A stretch of DNA of 64,000 bases from Aldrovandia affinis (Eukaryota; Chordata; Actinopteri; Notacanthiformes; Halosauridae), in assembly GCA_029706075.1 (NCBI GenBank), contig JAINUG010000085.1, positions 2,319,392 to 2,383,391 of the forward strand, given 5' to 3'. This document shows, in pieces, positions 47,701 through 60,741 of this stretch. Within the stretch, counting starts at the first letter, position 1. Each line of letters starts with the position of its first letter. Made by a program: the position numbers and the translations under genes. The notes under the pieces were generated by a model. The model was not told where the DNA came from. It saw only the letters and a list, made by a program, of their open reading frames with translations, and searched no databases.

Positions 47701-50700
47701 TTGTCAACACACTGAACAAAAGTTCAGACTTGCACGGCTTATGAACACACCGAGACTTGAACAAGGCTCACAGACCTGTCTGACAGCCAAACTTAGCGAT
47801 GGCATGTTCTCAGCTACACTTTTGTTCTATTGGGAGGATTTATGAGAGAGCAGGCGCTTGCCAGGAACACAGAGATATTGGGAGTATTGAGACATGCTTT
47901 GCCGGTTAAAAAAGGAGACTATAAATAAAGTCCTGACACACACTACAATTCATTTCCACATTCTCTTGCGGTCTTCACCTGCTTTTTGCAGCCATGAAGG
48001 CTTTTTGCAGCCATAAAGGAGAGGAAAATGGATTTGGAGTGTTTGGTTTGGAACTCTCTGTAACACCAACAGGCACACCTACACCCTGGAGTCACTCTAA
48101 ATGTCAAATCTGGCAGCGACACTGAAGTGGCATGCTGGTGTGTGTAATTTAAATTAGACATTCAGTCTCAGTCTGTCATTCAGTCTCCGACACACTGGGG
48201 TGCCTGTGGAAACCAGGCTTTGAACTTCCCCCTTTCCATGACCACACTCACCCACCCCGCCCGCCATTAAGACGCAACTGGTTACTGCGGGGCATCAAAG
48301 GATGAACGAAATTCACACGGCAGTTAACTAATGCCCACAAAAAATTAATTCCTCTGCGTCGCACATGCTCACATCCACAGCGCCTTAGTAACACCCACTG
48401 CCGCGGAGACAGAGCAGCTGTCAGCTGGCGTGAGGTTATCGACATGCAAATGCTAGATAACCGGGCTTCTGAGACATTTTGCCAGATACTAACAGAAGCA
48501 AAATGTGTGAATGGATATGTAGTGAGCACACGAGACTGTAAAATACAATGGACCATATGGCTTCATTGTCATATTCCTTTCTCTCCAGAATTTCAACAGA
48601 GATCAGTGCATTTCCCTCTCCTACACTTCCAGCAACTCGTTCACTATATTTTCTCTTGTAGTTTGAAGCAGTAGCCGATGCACTGCTCAAGAAAGGTGGC
48701 CATTTTTCTTTTGAATTCCTGGGGCCTCAGCCAGAGACAGCTGAATAATTATTTCACTGCTGTCACCCGAATGAATCACAACCTTGTCAGCATACATACA
48801 CACATGGTTGAATACTTTCAATATTCAAAACATGTTAGGGTTTGATTGACAGAATGAATTAGCATTATGAGCAGAAAAATGATAAAGCAGAAAATAGTTA
48901 TATAGTAAAAATATATGAAAATAAAATATGTTTATTTACAGATGTGTCCATGTTACTTTTCATTTACTTCATGTATTCATTTATTTATACATTTATTTAT
49001 AGTGAAATACAAAACACCCTCACCACTTCCTTTTAAGAAATTACACGGAACAAATATAAGCAAACACATTTGCAATTTACAGGGCTGAAGTAACATGTGA
49101 ATGTCAACATGTCAATACAATGGAATGTCTAATTTGTGAACATCTGGTTCAGATTTAAAAGAAGGCATTCTCAGTGTTAATTCCTCACTGAATATACTTG
49201 TACCGATGTAGGACACCCACCCCCTCCTCTCACAAAAAAAACAAATAAAGTGCTGGAAAATCTGACATTCTAATTAACTGACTGGTACTTTAATGCATTG
49301 TCACTCACGGTTAAAATTCCCCAGCCCATAACCCAAAGAGGCCCGCCCATAACCCAAAGAGGCCCGGCATCGGTCCTACTTCCTTTGGGTCAAAAGTGAA
49401 ATTGCTGGCTGCTCTACATCTCTATTAACTTCAATCCCTCACCAGCCCACTGGGTGCCTTCTCTTAAAACTTCCCACAGATCCACCCCCAAATAAACATA
49501 CAGTAGCTCCAATTAGCAATAAGAAACACTGGGCTGAGTGGACTACACTGTAAGGGCCTGGTTATATCACGCACACACACATTACATGGTTGGTTACATA
49601 GGGTTGCATAGGGCATATGGCAGTGAACAGAAGAGGGTAGGCTCCATCTTATCCACATTCTACCAGGACAATCTTGAAGTTAAAAATGCCAATGTAAATG
49701 TAAGAAAATAAGTTGTTCAAAACAGAATTGCAGTGTAAAGTACAATACAACATAGAATATGTATGTAGGAATTAGTGGTACAGTATTTACATCCATCTTT
49801 GTATACTACTGAATTTTTTTTTAAGAAGCAAGCAACCACCAACTCGCTGTTCTGGAGTCTTAATTTTTTTTTGTTTGTTTTTTTTTTTTTTTCAGATTTT
49901 ATCCCATTTTCTTCCAATTTAGTAACCAATTAGACCCGCTATTTTTTAGTATGTCAATACTAAACAGGTAACACCTGACTCTGCCCTCGTCCAGATCACC
50001 ATATATCCCACCAAAATTTAGGGTGGACTCAGTCCCAATACCCTGCAAAAATGTATCCTGAGAAACAGTCCTTCTCGTGGGTATGAAGTCCCGTGTCGTC
50101 CTTAACAAACCCAATCGTGCTCTCCCTCTACGGCTCCCAGCTCCTCCACAGCAGTTCTGTCCCCCTGGGAAAAGGGGCCTGGCCTCACCGAGGCAGTGAA
50201 AAGCACCCACCGCTGGAGGCAGGAGGGCACGGAGCACTTCAGAAGTCCAACCGCAGAGTCCTCAGGGGCCAGCAGGCTGCCGACACCACCAGTGGCACAT
50301 TCCATCACGTGCCATAAAGCCCAACTCTACCTTTCCTTCTAATTAGACACAGGCTGACAGTTCCCTCCTAAAAACGTTTCAAGGGAGGCTGATTCTTTGC
50401 CTGTCTGTGCTGACAGACACTTGCAAGGAAAACGTTGCATTACAGAGAACTTTGTGCGCCTGAAATTAATCTCAACCCCCCTCCCCCTCCTCTTCAGCTG
50501 TGATCTTCGCTTTTACAACTATGTAGAGATACCAAACCCAACATTCCCTTTCTTTTGATAATCCTCTGGGCTATGAACTGAAACTCAATATAGAGTATTC
50601 TCTGTAAATTGTTCTTGAAAGAGTTCATGCTGGGTCAGTTGTGAGACCAATTAATGCAGTTTTACAATGTTGTTTAAACAAAATCCAATCTTAGAATTCA

Positions 50701-52490
50701 GAGAAATTGCGAAAATACTTTGTTGTGGCATTTTGAGTAGCTCCACAGTTTCAGTTTCATTGCACTTCATAGCACAGTTCCAGTTTCATGGCCTTTTAAA
50801 CTGGTTTACGGACATATTAACCAGGGATCAGAGTGCATGCCTCATTCTGTGCACCAGTGACTAAACCACAAACGCCCTGACCTACTATGTGTTCTGCCCC
50901 ACTTTAGGTTAAAGCATAGCAGGACAAGAGCTCAGGTCCACTAATGGGCATTCATTCACCATTCAGACCATGGGTACTCAAGTAAAGCCACCATTCGCTG
51001 AGCATTTGATGGCAAATATCTCAGGATCCTTTCTGTTTGTAAAATGTACTAAATTCCATAAATCGGTACCCAACACATACAATCCTTACACAAAACTTCA
51101 CTTCACAATAGTCTTGCTACAATGCCATAGAGACGGAGATGGAAATAATCTATTGGGTACAGTGTTTTGAACAATCTGTAAAGTTTTCTGCATTTTAAAA
51201 TCAGAAATTGGCCAATTCTAAACTAATATTCATGTTTTTCCAAAAATAACATATATGGATGTTTTTATTTCACAGCTGTATGTTTTTAGCTTACAAAAGA
51301 TTAAAATGTAACTTGTTTTCAACCATCTTCTTAAAATCAAATGATTCAGAATACAGTCTGAATCATAAGTGTTTTTCTCTCACTCTGCATTTTAAAATCA
51401 GTCCAATGACATATTAATGTTTTTAAAATAACTATAATATTAAATTTCCCATTTGAATTTCCCATTTGAACTTTTTTATATTTACCAGCAGGCTCATGTT
51501 GCTTTTATAAACATTCTACTGCAGGAACAAGAGGACATTTACCACTAAAATGTGCCTTTTTTAGAGAATAAACCTAAGAAAAAGTTAAACTAAGCATACC
51601 CCCAGTATGCTTATATAGCCTAACTAACCCCAGTCTGTCAGATATGCTCCAGGGTTGGCAAAGCTACATACCCAAGCTACCATGAATTACACGGCTTAAA
51701 ATGATTTACTTTCCATACACACTGTTACTTGCAATCTTTTGCATCAGACTGATTAATATACATTTGTGGAAATGTATGGAATTAAATTTACACCATGTAG
51801 CAGTTGTAGCATGTCCACATTTTAATTGCATTGCTTGTGTCAAGAGTAAATTACTATGCGATACAGTATATTCCAATTCCTGTAGTAATCAAATGTGTGA
51901 GACTGGGTGACTTGCATACTTGCACCTCTGTCCACTTTCATGTGTCGTGACAGCACAGGTGGACCGCTGATGTGCCTAGTACATGAGTGCGTTTTCCACA
52001 CACAGCACAACAGCCTAGACCCAGCAATTAGGGATTTTAACATGGCTACCCTGTAATTAGCCATGCTTACCTGGCGAGCGTAGTGTGGCACACCTCTCAC
52101 CAGCTACATCACAAAGTAGCTCCTATCCCCAGGCTGTGAAATGTTGAAATAGCTGAGGCAGATGAAAATCAGTGGAGCCGAAGGCTAACAAAAATGACAA
52201 CACGGGAACATTTCAAAGCGAATCGTCATCAAATCATACGCATCTCGGCATTCCCCCATCCCCTCCCCGTGGAAATTCCAATGCTCCAGTCCGAGGTCAA
52301 AGGTGACGGTAGACGTGAAGAAAACATGCGGGTGGAAGGCCATCAGATACGGTGCTCCAGAATGCAGGCTCCTTGACACGTATGATTATTTTGAGCTCTC
52401 CCTCAGATCCAGTAAGCCATCCCCTGTCATGGAGATTTGATAGTCTAAGCAGTCTGGAGCTGCTGATAATGACCTGCCTTCATAATGACC
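44791..52490. other. Gene-free stretch
   Basis: No supported coding sequence. A GC-rich patch at about 46,330-46,470 has long frames on both strands without recognisable homology. Two short direct duplications occur: an 18-bp unit (ttttgcagccat) near 47,984-48,019 and a 21-bp unit (cccataacccaaagaggcc) at 49,325-49,366. A third copy of the dispersed repeat starts near 49,880. Confidence 0.6.
49880..50060 (+). repeat. Dispersed repeat, copy 3
   Basis: After a T run, reads ttcagattttatcccatttt then cttccaatttagtaaccaat and tagacccgctattttttagt, the same plan as the copies near 26,040 and 43,250. The right limit is uncertain and may extend to about 50,330. Confidence 0.6.
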
Positions 52491-52491
52491 T

Positions 52492-52720
52492 GGCGGCAGT
52501 GTAGTATAATGGTGAGGGAACTGGACTTGTAACTAAGAGGTTGCTGGTTCAATTCCCAGGTGGGGCACTGCCGTTGTACCCTTGAGCAAGGCACTTAACC
52601 TGAATTGCTTCAGTAAATATCCAGCTGTATAAATGGATTGTATGTCAAAGAAATGTAAACTGTGCAAGTCACTCTGGATAAGAGCGTCCGCTAAATGCCT
52701 AAAATGTAAATGTAAAAATG
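52492..52720 (+). mobile_element. tRNA-derived SINE with L2/UnaL2-type tail
   Basis: A pol III A box (tagtataatgg, 52502-52512) and B box (ggttcaattcc, 52546-52556) form the tRNA-like head. The body has cttgagcaaggcacttaacc and the 3' end actctggataagagcgtccg followed by ctaaatgcc and tgtaaa repeats, the stem-loop tail shared with UnaL2-type LINEs. Such SINEs use the partner LINE's reverse transcriptase. No clear target duplication seen. Confidence 0.85.
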
Positions 52721-55499
52721 TTCACAGTCAAGAACATCAGCAGCAGAGATTGGGGTCTGTCCCCCTCACTATTATATATAGTGAACCGTGGGTTAAGCAC
52801 AGTTAAGTTAAGTTCGCCTTCTCTAATGAACCAAAATCAAGAAGTAACGAGCTGAACTAAAGCAACTTGGGTGTGGCGGTGGAACTACGCGGGCCCTACG
52901 TTTACATACAGAATCTTAAATCTGCTTTCATGGTACAAGGCAACTGACCATTGGACTATACTCTGAGTGAAAAATATAAGTATTGACTGTAAAGCTGTAA
53001 AGGACATTTTCGGGCCCCAAACTGCATAGTCATTAGTATGCTGCGCATGTGGTCAAATCCTGTTCAGCTTCAAATAAATGGGGCCAAACAAAACACATGA
53101 ACCAACTCCACATCTGAAGTACCACCTCTATAAGCCCCATATGTCTGTCTGAGCTCACAAAAGAGTGACTTTGGACTGCAATAAACACTGGTGTACACGA
53201 ACAAAAGATGGAAAAGGACTGTGCGTTTCCATGGCTAAATTCTCCCCGTTGGGGCTTTGTTAGGCCCAGGTCTGTAGGAGGAGCCCCCAGACTAAATCCG
53301 GAACAGTCCATAGAGCGATGACCTTTGATGCCAGCAAAGCCACACTTGGGAGTCAATGGATCGGATTGTGCCAATTAAGTTAGGTACAGGAAAACGTGAA
53401 GAGAGAGGCAACCCTTAACAGAGAAACTTTCACTGCTCACCAGCTCCCCCATAGTTCTCCTGTGTGCTGAGCATTTCCACATCTCCAGCTCTAAAGGATA
53501 ACACACACCACCTGTTGGATGGAAGTGATCAGCTTTTGCTGACTCTCAACTTTATCACAGGGCTGTAAGGTCGCGGTGAGGTGTGTTCCCTGTCAACACT
53601 TGGCCATGGCGTCGCGCCCGGGTGACACACTCACACGGGGGGGTGTTGTTCCTTCAGCGCACTGGAGAGGAAGTGCGATGTCAAACAGTGTTCCACCTCA
53701 GTGGCTCCAGGAACCCAGTGCTGGGTGCAGTTCAGCGATGAGGTCATCATAAACACAAGACTTATGTAATATCTCCTTGCCAACCAGCAGCGCCTGTCAC
53801 AACAGGCTTTGCCGGTTATTGCAGTGCCAGGATAAAGGCTTCAGGATATAAGATAATGAACTTTTCATGAGGAAAGATTCCAAATTGGAGACAAGTCATC
53901 TAGACATACGGAATCACCGCTCATATAATTCATTTTCGGGAAATAAAAAAACGTATCACACACAAAGAGAAACTTTCCAAAATGTCCCATTTCTCTTCTG
54001 AAAATCCTATAACAAATGATGGCCTTGTCCAATGGATCATAAATGCTACAGTAACATGCAGTAAAGTCATTAAGAATCAAATGAACAAGGTTTTATGGCT
54101 AGTGACACAGGTGCAATAAAATACTATGGACATGACGCCGTTTAATGCTTTTGCACAGAGCAGCCTGACCAGGTTCTTATTAGAGACACCAGACACAGGA
54201 AAATAACTGGTTTCTGAGGTACATAAAGGAAATGACTCACACGGTGGAAAGGATTTTGAGTGACTGCTCTGCGTCACCACATACAAGTACATGGTGTGAT
54301 GTTGTAACAAGGACAAACTGAACGGGATGCCAGAGCAAACGGCAGCATTTTCCAGCATTCAACAAACTCAGCACAGCCACAATTGAGGAAACTAGTGGCA
54401 CAACTTGAATGGGCCGTTGTCACTGTTATCCTGCGTGTAACAGTGCAACCAATGCAGCGTCTCCTTTGTGACAGAGCAGCTCAGGCAGTTAACAGTTAAA
54501 TCTTTGGATTCCCGCTCCTTAGTAGTGTGTACTTCCAGAAAGCGTTCACCCATGCCAAGGTCACCACTTTCTTTTGATATCAGATTTCTAATGGTGTGGA
54601 AGGGCTGCTGTCCATCTGTGTATGCATTGACCTCTTCCCGTCTGAGAACTCACTCTCACCCTCCATCTGCATGCAAAGCTAAATTCCATAGTCCACCAAG
54701 GGAAAGCAGTGCAGAAGACTCCAGCTCCTTTTGGGTTTGCTGAAGTCCCTTTTCTGTAGCGCCTACAACCTCTGTACAGTGACTCTGTAGGGCTTTAGTG
54801 AGTTTAATGCTGGTCTTTCTATAGTGCAGCACACCAGCTTCAGTGGATCCTGTCAGAGCACGCTGATTGGTCAGAGAGGAACAAACCCATTTCCTCAGTT
54901 CAAGGGTTAAGGATTAAGTGTCTCCAAAATAGTTCTTAACTTGTTCCAAACAGTGGAAAAACACAGCCCGACTACTGCACAGTGGAATCATGCACGTTTG
55001 CGCAACACAGCTCGTCGATTCGATTTTACCGAACCGGAAACTGGTGCAGTCAGAGGTGTAAATGTGACAATGGGTTGAATTCTAAAATATCTTCTGGTAA
55101 TGTTACGTAAAGACAAAGGTGGATTTCCTTTGGGACATCAGATAAAAGGTTTTCTGTCATAACTGAAGTAGGAGAGGTAAGAAAGATGTTTTGTTTAATG
55201 GAGGGATTTTTAATCAAAATGCCTTGATTCAAATCTGATACACACACGGATCACGTGGTCTAATCAATTACGAATTACAACAGACATCACGCTAAATAAC
55301 AAAGACAAGAAAAGCAATGCCTACCGCCTACACTTATTATATGAGCACTACCACACACGTTCAGAATTTCTGTCCCCTTCAAAGAACAGCCTGGCTTCGG
55401 CGCATTAGAAAACCTGACAGTTGTGCCTCGAGCAAACGCACATTTTTAACACATTTCACTTCTTTTAATCTCAGGGGTGAATTTGAGTTGGAATGCGGC
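52721..55499. other. Gene-free stretch
   Basis: No coding sequence or mobile element recognised between the SINE and the CpG-rich block. Confidence 0.6.
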
Positions 55500-56060
55500 T
55501 TTAATGTCAGCCTTGTTTACCTTCGCACGGAGCGGCGAGTTCCTTTTAACGGGCGCATTCCTCACCACTCTTCACCCCAACCAATCGTCGCTCCACAGAG
55601 CCGCGCGCGGCTCACAGCTGCAGCGCCGCCTGCTCTTCGCCCCCTGCGCTAACGGCTCCAGAAAACGTCTTTTGACCGCACGCCGATCCACAAAGTCGAC
55701 ATTTATCCACGGCTTTGGAGGAGGATGCTGCTCAGTGTCGAGGGTTTGTCACCAAGTTAAGAGAAGGGAGGTGAAAGAGCCTGCGTTTTGCTGCACGAAA
55801 AGAAGCGGGACGCAATACACTTTGGGCCCTGCCCCTGCAAACCTCCCTCCTCCCAAGTGGGTGACATGCACATGCACCACCCAGACACTGGCCCCTTTTG
55901 GCAGCGGTGGAAGCGTGACGGCCGTGGCAGAGAAAAGGAGCCATTGACACATTGGCATTCTTCCGCCAGAGTGTTAGCTCCGCGCCAAGCGAGCCGGCCA
56001 GCGGGGGAACTGCACCGCGCAGCCTTCATGGGCATAAAGAGGCACTGTGCGCCAGTGTCG
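55500..56060 (-). promoter_or_regulatory. CpG-rich block, candidate distal promoter or first non-coding exon
   Basis: A CpG-dense stretch (ccgcgcgcggctc near 55,599 and many others) stands out from AT-rich flanks. On the minus strand a plausible donor, GTGCGAAG|GTAAAC, lies at 55,519-55,520, so a minus-strand 5'UTR exon ending at 55,521 and splicing to plekhg3 is possible. A plus-strand promoter for another gene is equally possible. No conserved coding sequence seen. Confidence 0.4.
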
Positions 56061-56621
56061 CGGTAGCGCTGGAGTTGCGCATTAAAAGTGACAGACACCT
56101 TTTGGTGGTGAAAATTACACGCTTAAAATGATTCCACATACGGAGTCAAGAGAAGAAGAAAAAAGTTGTTCCTTCTCTCCGTTCTGGGCAGCTGTACCGT
56201 TTGCCCGCTTCATGCTAATTGTCCTTGATTCAGAAACATTCCAGCACTTGTCTGGGTTTGTGCATTAAAAGGTTTCAGCTGTACAAACGGGGCACTGCAG
56301 TGAGAGTTGCCAGGAGAGACGCAGCTCCAGACAAAGCCTCTCTCAGCCCAGTTAGAGCTGGCAGGCAGGGCCATCGTGTCTTTGGCAGCCTGTGCACTCC
56401 ACTTTTTTTTAATGCTCTCAGTGCTGTGTACGTTTTTTTTTCTGATATGTTAGAAAAAATCGACTAAACCTATGAACCTAGATCAGAGCTGCTTCATAGG
56501 GAGTCTCTACACCCACGTTCTTTAATCCCAAAACCAGGCGAGCACAAGTTAAAACAAAAAGAAAAAAGCAAATACACTCGCCAGTTCTGCATTTAACATA
56601 TCCGATAGCACACATGCTGTT

Positions 56622-56766
56622 TCTGTGCAGCTCAGCGGGTAGAGCATGGCGCTGACAACGCTTAAGTTGTGGCTTCGATTCCCAACGGGGCCACAAATAC
56701 AGAAAAATGTATGAATTCACTGCTGTAAGTCGCTTTGGATAAAAGCGTCTGATAAATGGCACATAT
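56622..56766 (+). mobile_element. Second tRNA-derived SINE with the same tail type but another head
   Basis: The head reads gtgcagctcagcgggtagag with a B box ggcttcgattccc (56671-56683), unlike the SINE at 52.5 kb. The 3' end gtcgctttggataaaagcgt ctgataaatgg carries the same L2/UnaL2-type stem-loop. Length about 145 bp. Confidence 0.82.
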
Positions 56767-57660
56767 ACACTCAAGGTCAAGCAGCGAGCATACTTTCTGA
56801 AGGTCTATCAAAAAGCACACGTGCTGAGGGTCTTTAACAAAGCACCTGGAAGGAAAGGAGATGGCATGCCTTACCTTCACCCATTGGGACCTCATATGGA
56901 GCGCTGTGAGATCCTTCTGGCATGGCACTGGGCCCTCAGGAACTGCGGAGATCAAAATCAGGAAAGGAGGAGTGAGGACTGTAAGCCCAATGCGCATTAC
57001 AACGCTTCATGTAGACTGTGATTTACTTGCAGTTTCCAGCTGTGGTCCGACTGCTCATCAATCGCCGCATTGCGTTCGGTACGCAAAAGGCAAAAGGGAA
57101 GTTATAATATCCGCTCTCTGACTTTATTTCTGGGCTGCTCAATGGTGGGAAAATCATTGGGATCATTTGTTGTTTTGTGATTTCAATTTTCAACTTGTTT
57201 CCAAGCCCATGCATTTTATTAGTCGTTGTCACCTGGCAAAGACATGGAGCCTAGCCTTGTTGTTACAGCTGGACGTTTTTACACAAAGCAAATATTCCTG
57301 TGACTGATTTATAGGGGCACAAAATACCACATAAGCAAGGCTGTGGAAATATCCCCTACAATGTGCAGGTGTTTTGAGTATGGAGGCAAAGTGTGAATAT
57401 CTATATAAAACTGTAACACATACCACACTGTACAACATAAACATCAGAACATAAATGGCTATCATCAATCAGATATACCACTTTTGCCCATACATTTTAT
57501 ACCATATATTAACTTAATACAGTTTGCACCTGATATACATTATTCTATCCATAAAATGATGGAACACGGAAGGACCCAACACATTTGAGGATCAGCTCAA
57601 TATTCCCCCAAAAGCCTGGCGCTTTCACAGGCTTCTGATGTGACCTCATGTTGATGAGAG

Positions 57661-57694
57661 GGGAGGGGTGGGGTGGGGTGGGGTGGGGTGGGGG
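57661..57694 (+). repeat. (GGGGT)n tract
   Basis: Five to six GGGG blocks spaced by single T on the + strand, enough for a very stable G-quadruplex. Confidence 0.92.
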
Positions 57695-57915
57695 TAAACA
57701 GCTGTCTGGCGGCAGTGCAGCCCCCGATCATTCCTATGAGAGGAGTCCAGTGTTTGGTGTGATATCTGCAGGAGGGGTGTTAATGAGAGACGTCGCTCCC
57801 ACGGAAAGACACAAACACACACCGGTGGCACCCAGACACAAAGAGACGCATCCCCGCCATGCACACAAAGGAGCAGACAAGGCAACTCACATATGCGCAG
57901 GATCGCAGAGACGCA

Positions 57916-57931
57916 GACACACACACGCACG

Positions 57932-57970
<39 letters not shown>
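57916..57970. repeat. (CA)n microsatellite with CG interruptions
   Basis: ca repeats interrupted by three cgca steps on the left side. Confidence 0.95.
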
Positions 57971-57975
<5 letters not shown>

Positions 57976-59699
57976 CACAGCATACACACAATATACATCC
58001 ATAGATCCCATTACACAAGATGAAAATGGAATGAAGAAGCCTAAATGGCATTACAGTAGTTTCACTATTTGGCGAAAAGAAACCAAACATGACACATAAC
58101 CTAGAATGAATTTCCCTCTCAACTTCAGGCAGCGGGGGCTTTATTCTCCAGCTGTTTCTGCATGCAACTATGTGTGTGTCTCCCCATCTATGCCTCCAAA
58201 CAGGCATGAGCTGTGGCCACAAGTCCTTTCACTCAGACAGCCCTGTCAGTCATCCAGAGACTGCAGGAGGAATTGGACCCTGCGTCCTGGGCGTCCTTCA
58301 GGAGTTAAGCTGTTACTTCCTGTCACACGGCCCTCTCCCTCGGCATTGTGGGGGATTTCTCAGTCGCCGACTCCGCTTGCACATTCCTCAGCGCTCGGCC
58401 AGATGTTCCCACAGACTCAGCCCGCTCAGAAGAGGCATCAAAGGCAACGCGCTCTGCCAGCGATGGATTCATTTCCACTATTTTAAATACCGGGCACAGA
58501 TTCCTGATTAAATATTGTGCTAACAGAGATGGAAATGGCACTACCAATGCATAGCAGTGTGAGCCATGTCGGGTCTTACTGTATGCAGGTTAGTGTAGTG
58601 AGTGGAAGCCACCAGCACGCAGCTTCCTGCAAGCACACTAGTCCGCTTCCAGTAACATTATTCAAACTGCTATGCACTGAGAGAGCCATTTCTATCCCTG
58701 TGCCATTACCCCCACGAGTAGTTCCTGGTTTTAATGCTATGAGTATACTTTGGCCCTGGCACCTGATTTCCTGAGCCTTGATTATGATTGCAGAAGCCAA
58801 ACTAGAGGCTCTTCCTGACACTTCCTGACATGGTGAATATCAGCTACCCTTCTCTTCCTGACTGGCACAGCCTGCCTGAGAACCACAGCCCCTGTGTGTT
58901 CCCGGAGGACAGCGAAAACCTTGGGATAGGATGCCCACTCTCTCAGCTGATGCACTCTGTTGTTCTTTTAGACCTTTTCTCCTCAGATAACCTCAGTGTG
59001 ACGAGAGGTAGAAAGCAGACAGTGGCACCTCATTCTCCCCTTGCTTCCTTTTTACCGCTCTCTCTCTCTCTCTCATCGCCATCGTTAAAAGATTGAATGG
59101 GTGGGGACTCGACACAAATGAACCCCTCACTGAACTCACAAAGAGGACGGTAGTTATCCTTGAATCCAAAAGCTGTTAATCTGTTATCCGCTAGTAGGAG
59201 GCCAGGACTTAAGGGCGGAACAATTTATTTAAGCATTTGAATGTAATCCTGGGATTTTCATTGTAGGTTCCCCGTGCTCTGGCTGCTCTAAAACCCTGAT
59301 CCAGCAAAAACTGAGCTGAACACACCCAAACTGCTCTGAAACACCACCAAACAGACTGCCCCAGCCATCGCCAATCCAGAGGCAGCAGCTCACCAGCGGT
59401 CTGGAAACTGGACCTGGAAACCAAAGGTTGTAGGTTGCAATCGCAGAAAAGTCACTGCAGTTGTACTCTTGAGCTAAATATAAATCAGCAACGGCAACAC
59501 ACTCAGCAGATGCCATCCAGGGCCATTGGTAAACTCACTGAAGGCTATATGAGCTTTGTCCCACCCCTGAGTCAAACCAGCAACCATATGGTCAAAAATC
59601 CTACCTCCTATTTGACACAGCTGCCCTCCTAAACCACACCATTATGACAACTGAGGAAACACTCTACCCAAATGATTAAACACCAACAAGATTTAAAGT

Positions 59700-59894
59700 G
59701 GTCCACAATTCTCAAAGATCTACTTAAAGGTCTAGGTTCTTTAAATGCCCCACTGATCAAGGATTAAGGACCTTTCACGCCCCTTATATAGATCTAAAAG
59801 CACAGATCTGTTGTAAAGCACCTTGAGATTTCCCTGTATTTTAAAGTGTGCTATATAAATAAAATTCATTATTATTATTATTATTATTATTATA
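59700..59894 (+). mobile_element. LINE-like 3' end with (ATT)n tail
   Basis: The sequence ttgtaaagcaccttgagatt, then gtgtgctatataaataaaat and about nine att units, is the usual form of a LINE 3'UTR end in fish genomes. The body upstream is short and non-coding. It has the same layout as the reverse copy at 37.9 kb, with a different tail repeat. Confidence 0.6.
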
Positions 59895-60703
59895 AAACAT
59901 TTGGTTTTCTAGGCTGATCCAGACTTGATGGCTAAATCTACAGTACTCAGACCCACCTGAATGTAGATGTCACACTGAAGTACCAGCACCTCCCTGCAGA
60001 TGTCACCACCACTGCAGGAACTGTGGCCAGCAGTGATCCATTCCATTGGATAAAAAAAAGTTACTGTAATCATAAATCTCTATCTCTCTGCACTCACCAG
60101 TCCAGCTGTCAGAGCTTTTGCTATGCGAGCAGAAGACATAGTCTCAGCCCTGGAGCTTTAGTGCAAACGTTCATGAGTCTCACAGCTTCTTGAGACTGTA
60201 AAGTAAACCACAGCTCTGCAGCCATTTACCTTGAGGAGTTCGTTTTTACAACATATTACCAAGTGTATCTTTAGGAACAGCGCAGCCCTTTCATCGTTAC
60301 TGAACACCAGGTTATTATTAAAAGAGGAGAAGAGTTGCATGAACCACGCTTCCCTTCACATACTGGTCTGCGCTGAATGGAACAATTCTGAATGGAGGAG
60401 CACAAGCTCCTGTCTTATCACCACCGAGGGGGAATTCTTCCCATTCCACAGCACAGAGATGCTCAGTGTTTGGTGTTAGCTTGTGCCAGGCACTCGCTAA
60501 CATACGGTCTTCAGGCCAAGGCTGAAGAGGCCTGTGTGTCCACGGCCTGGCCTCTTACACTGAGCTCACAGCTGTGCAGCACAGCTGGGACTGAGCAGGC
60601 ACGCCAAGGCTGTGATCACACTAGCCACACGACTGAGGGCTGGAACAGAGCACAAGGTGAGTTTTGGGCACAGAAGCGTATTTGATTCAGTGCCAAATAC
60701 ACA

Positions 60704-60741
60704 GAAATTGTGCCCCCCCCCCCCCACAAAGGCACAATTTC
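60704..60741. other. 11-bp inverted repeat flanking a 13-nt C run
   Basis: gaaattgtgcc (60704-60714) pairs exactly with ggcacaatttc (60731-60741); most of a run of 13 C and then acaaa form the loop. Confidence 0.8.

Noticed and set aside
52492-52720. Functional tRNA gene because of A and B boxes
   Set aside because: No cloverleaf can be completed; the promoter boxes belong to a SINE head followed by a LINE-type tail.
55477-55947. 156-codon + strand frame in the CpG-rich block
   Set aside because: CpG islands lack stop codons by composition; several overlapping frames are equally long and none shows homology.
57646-58011. Frames of about 120 codons rich in Thr-His or Val-Cys
   Set aside because: Translation of the CA microsatellite and GGGGT tract; no homology.
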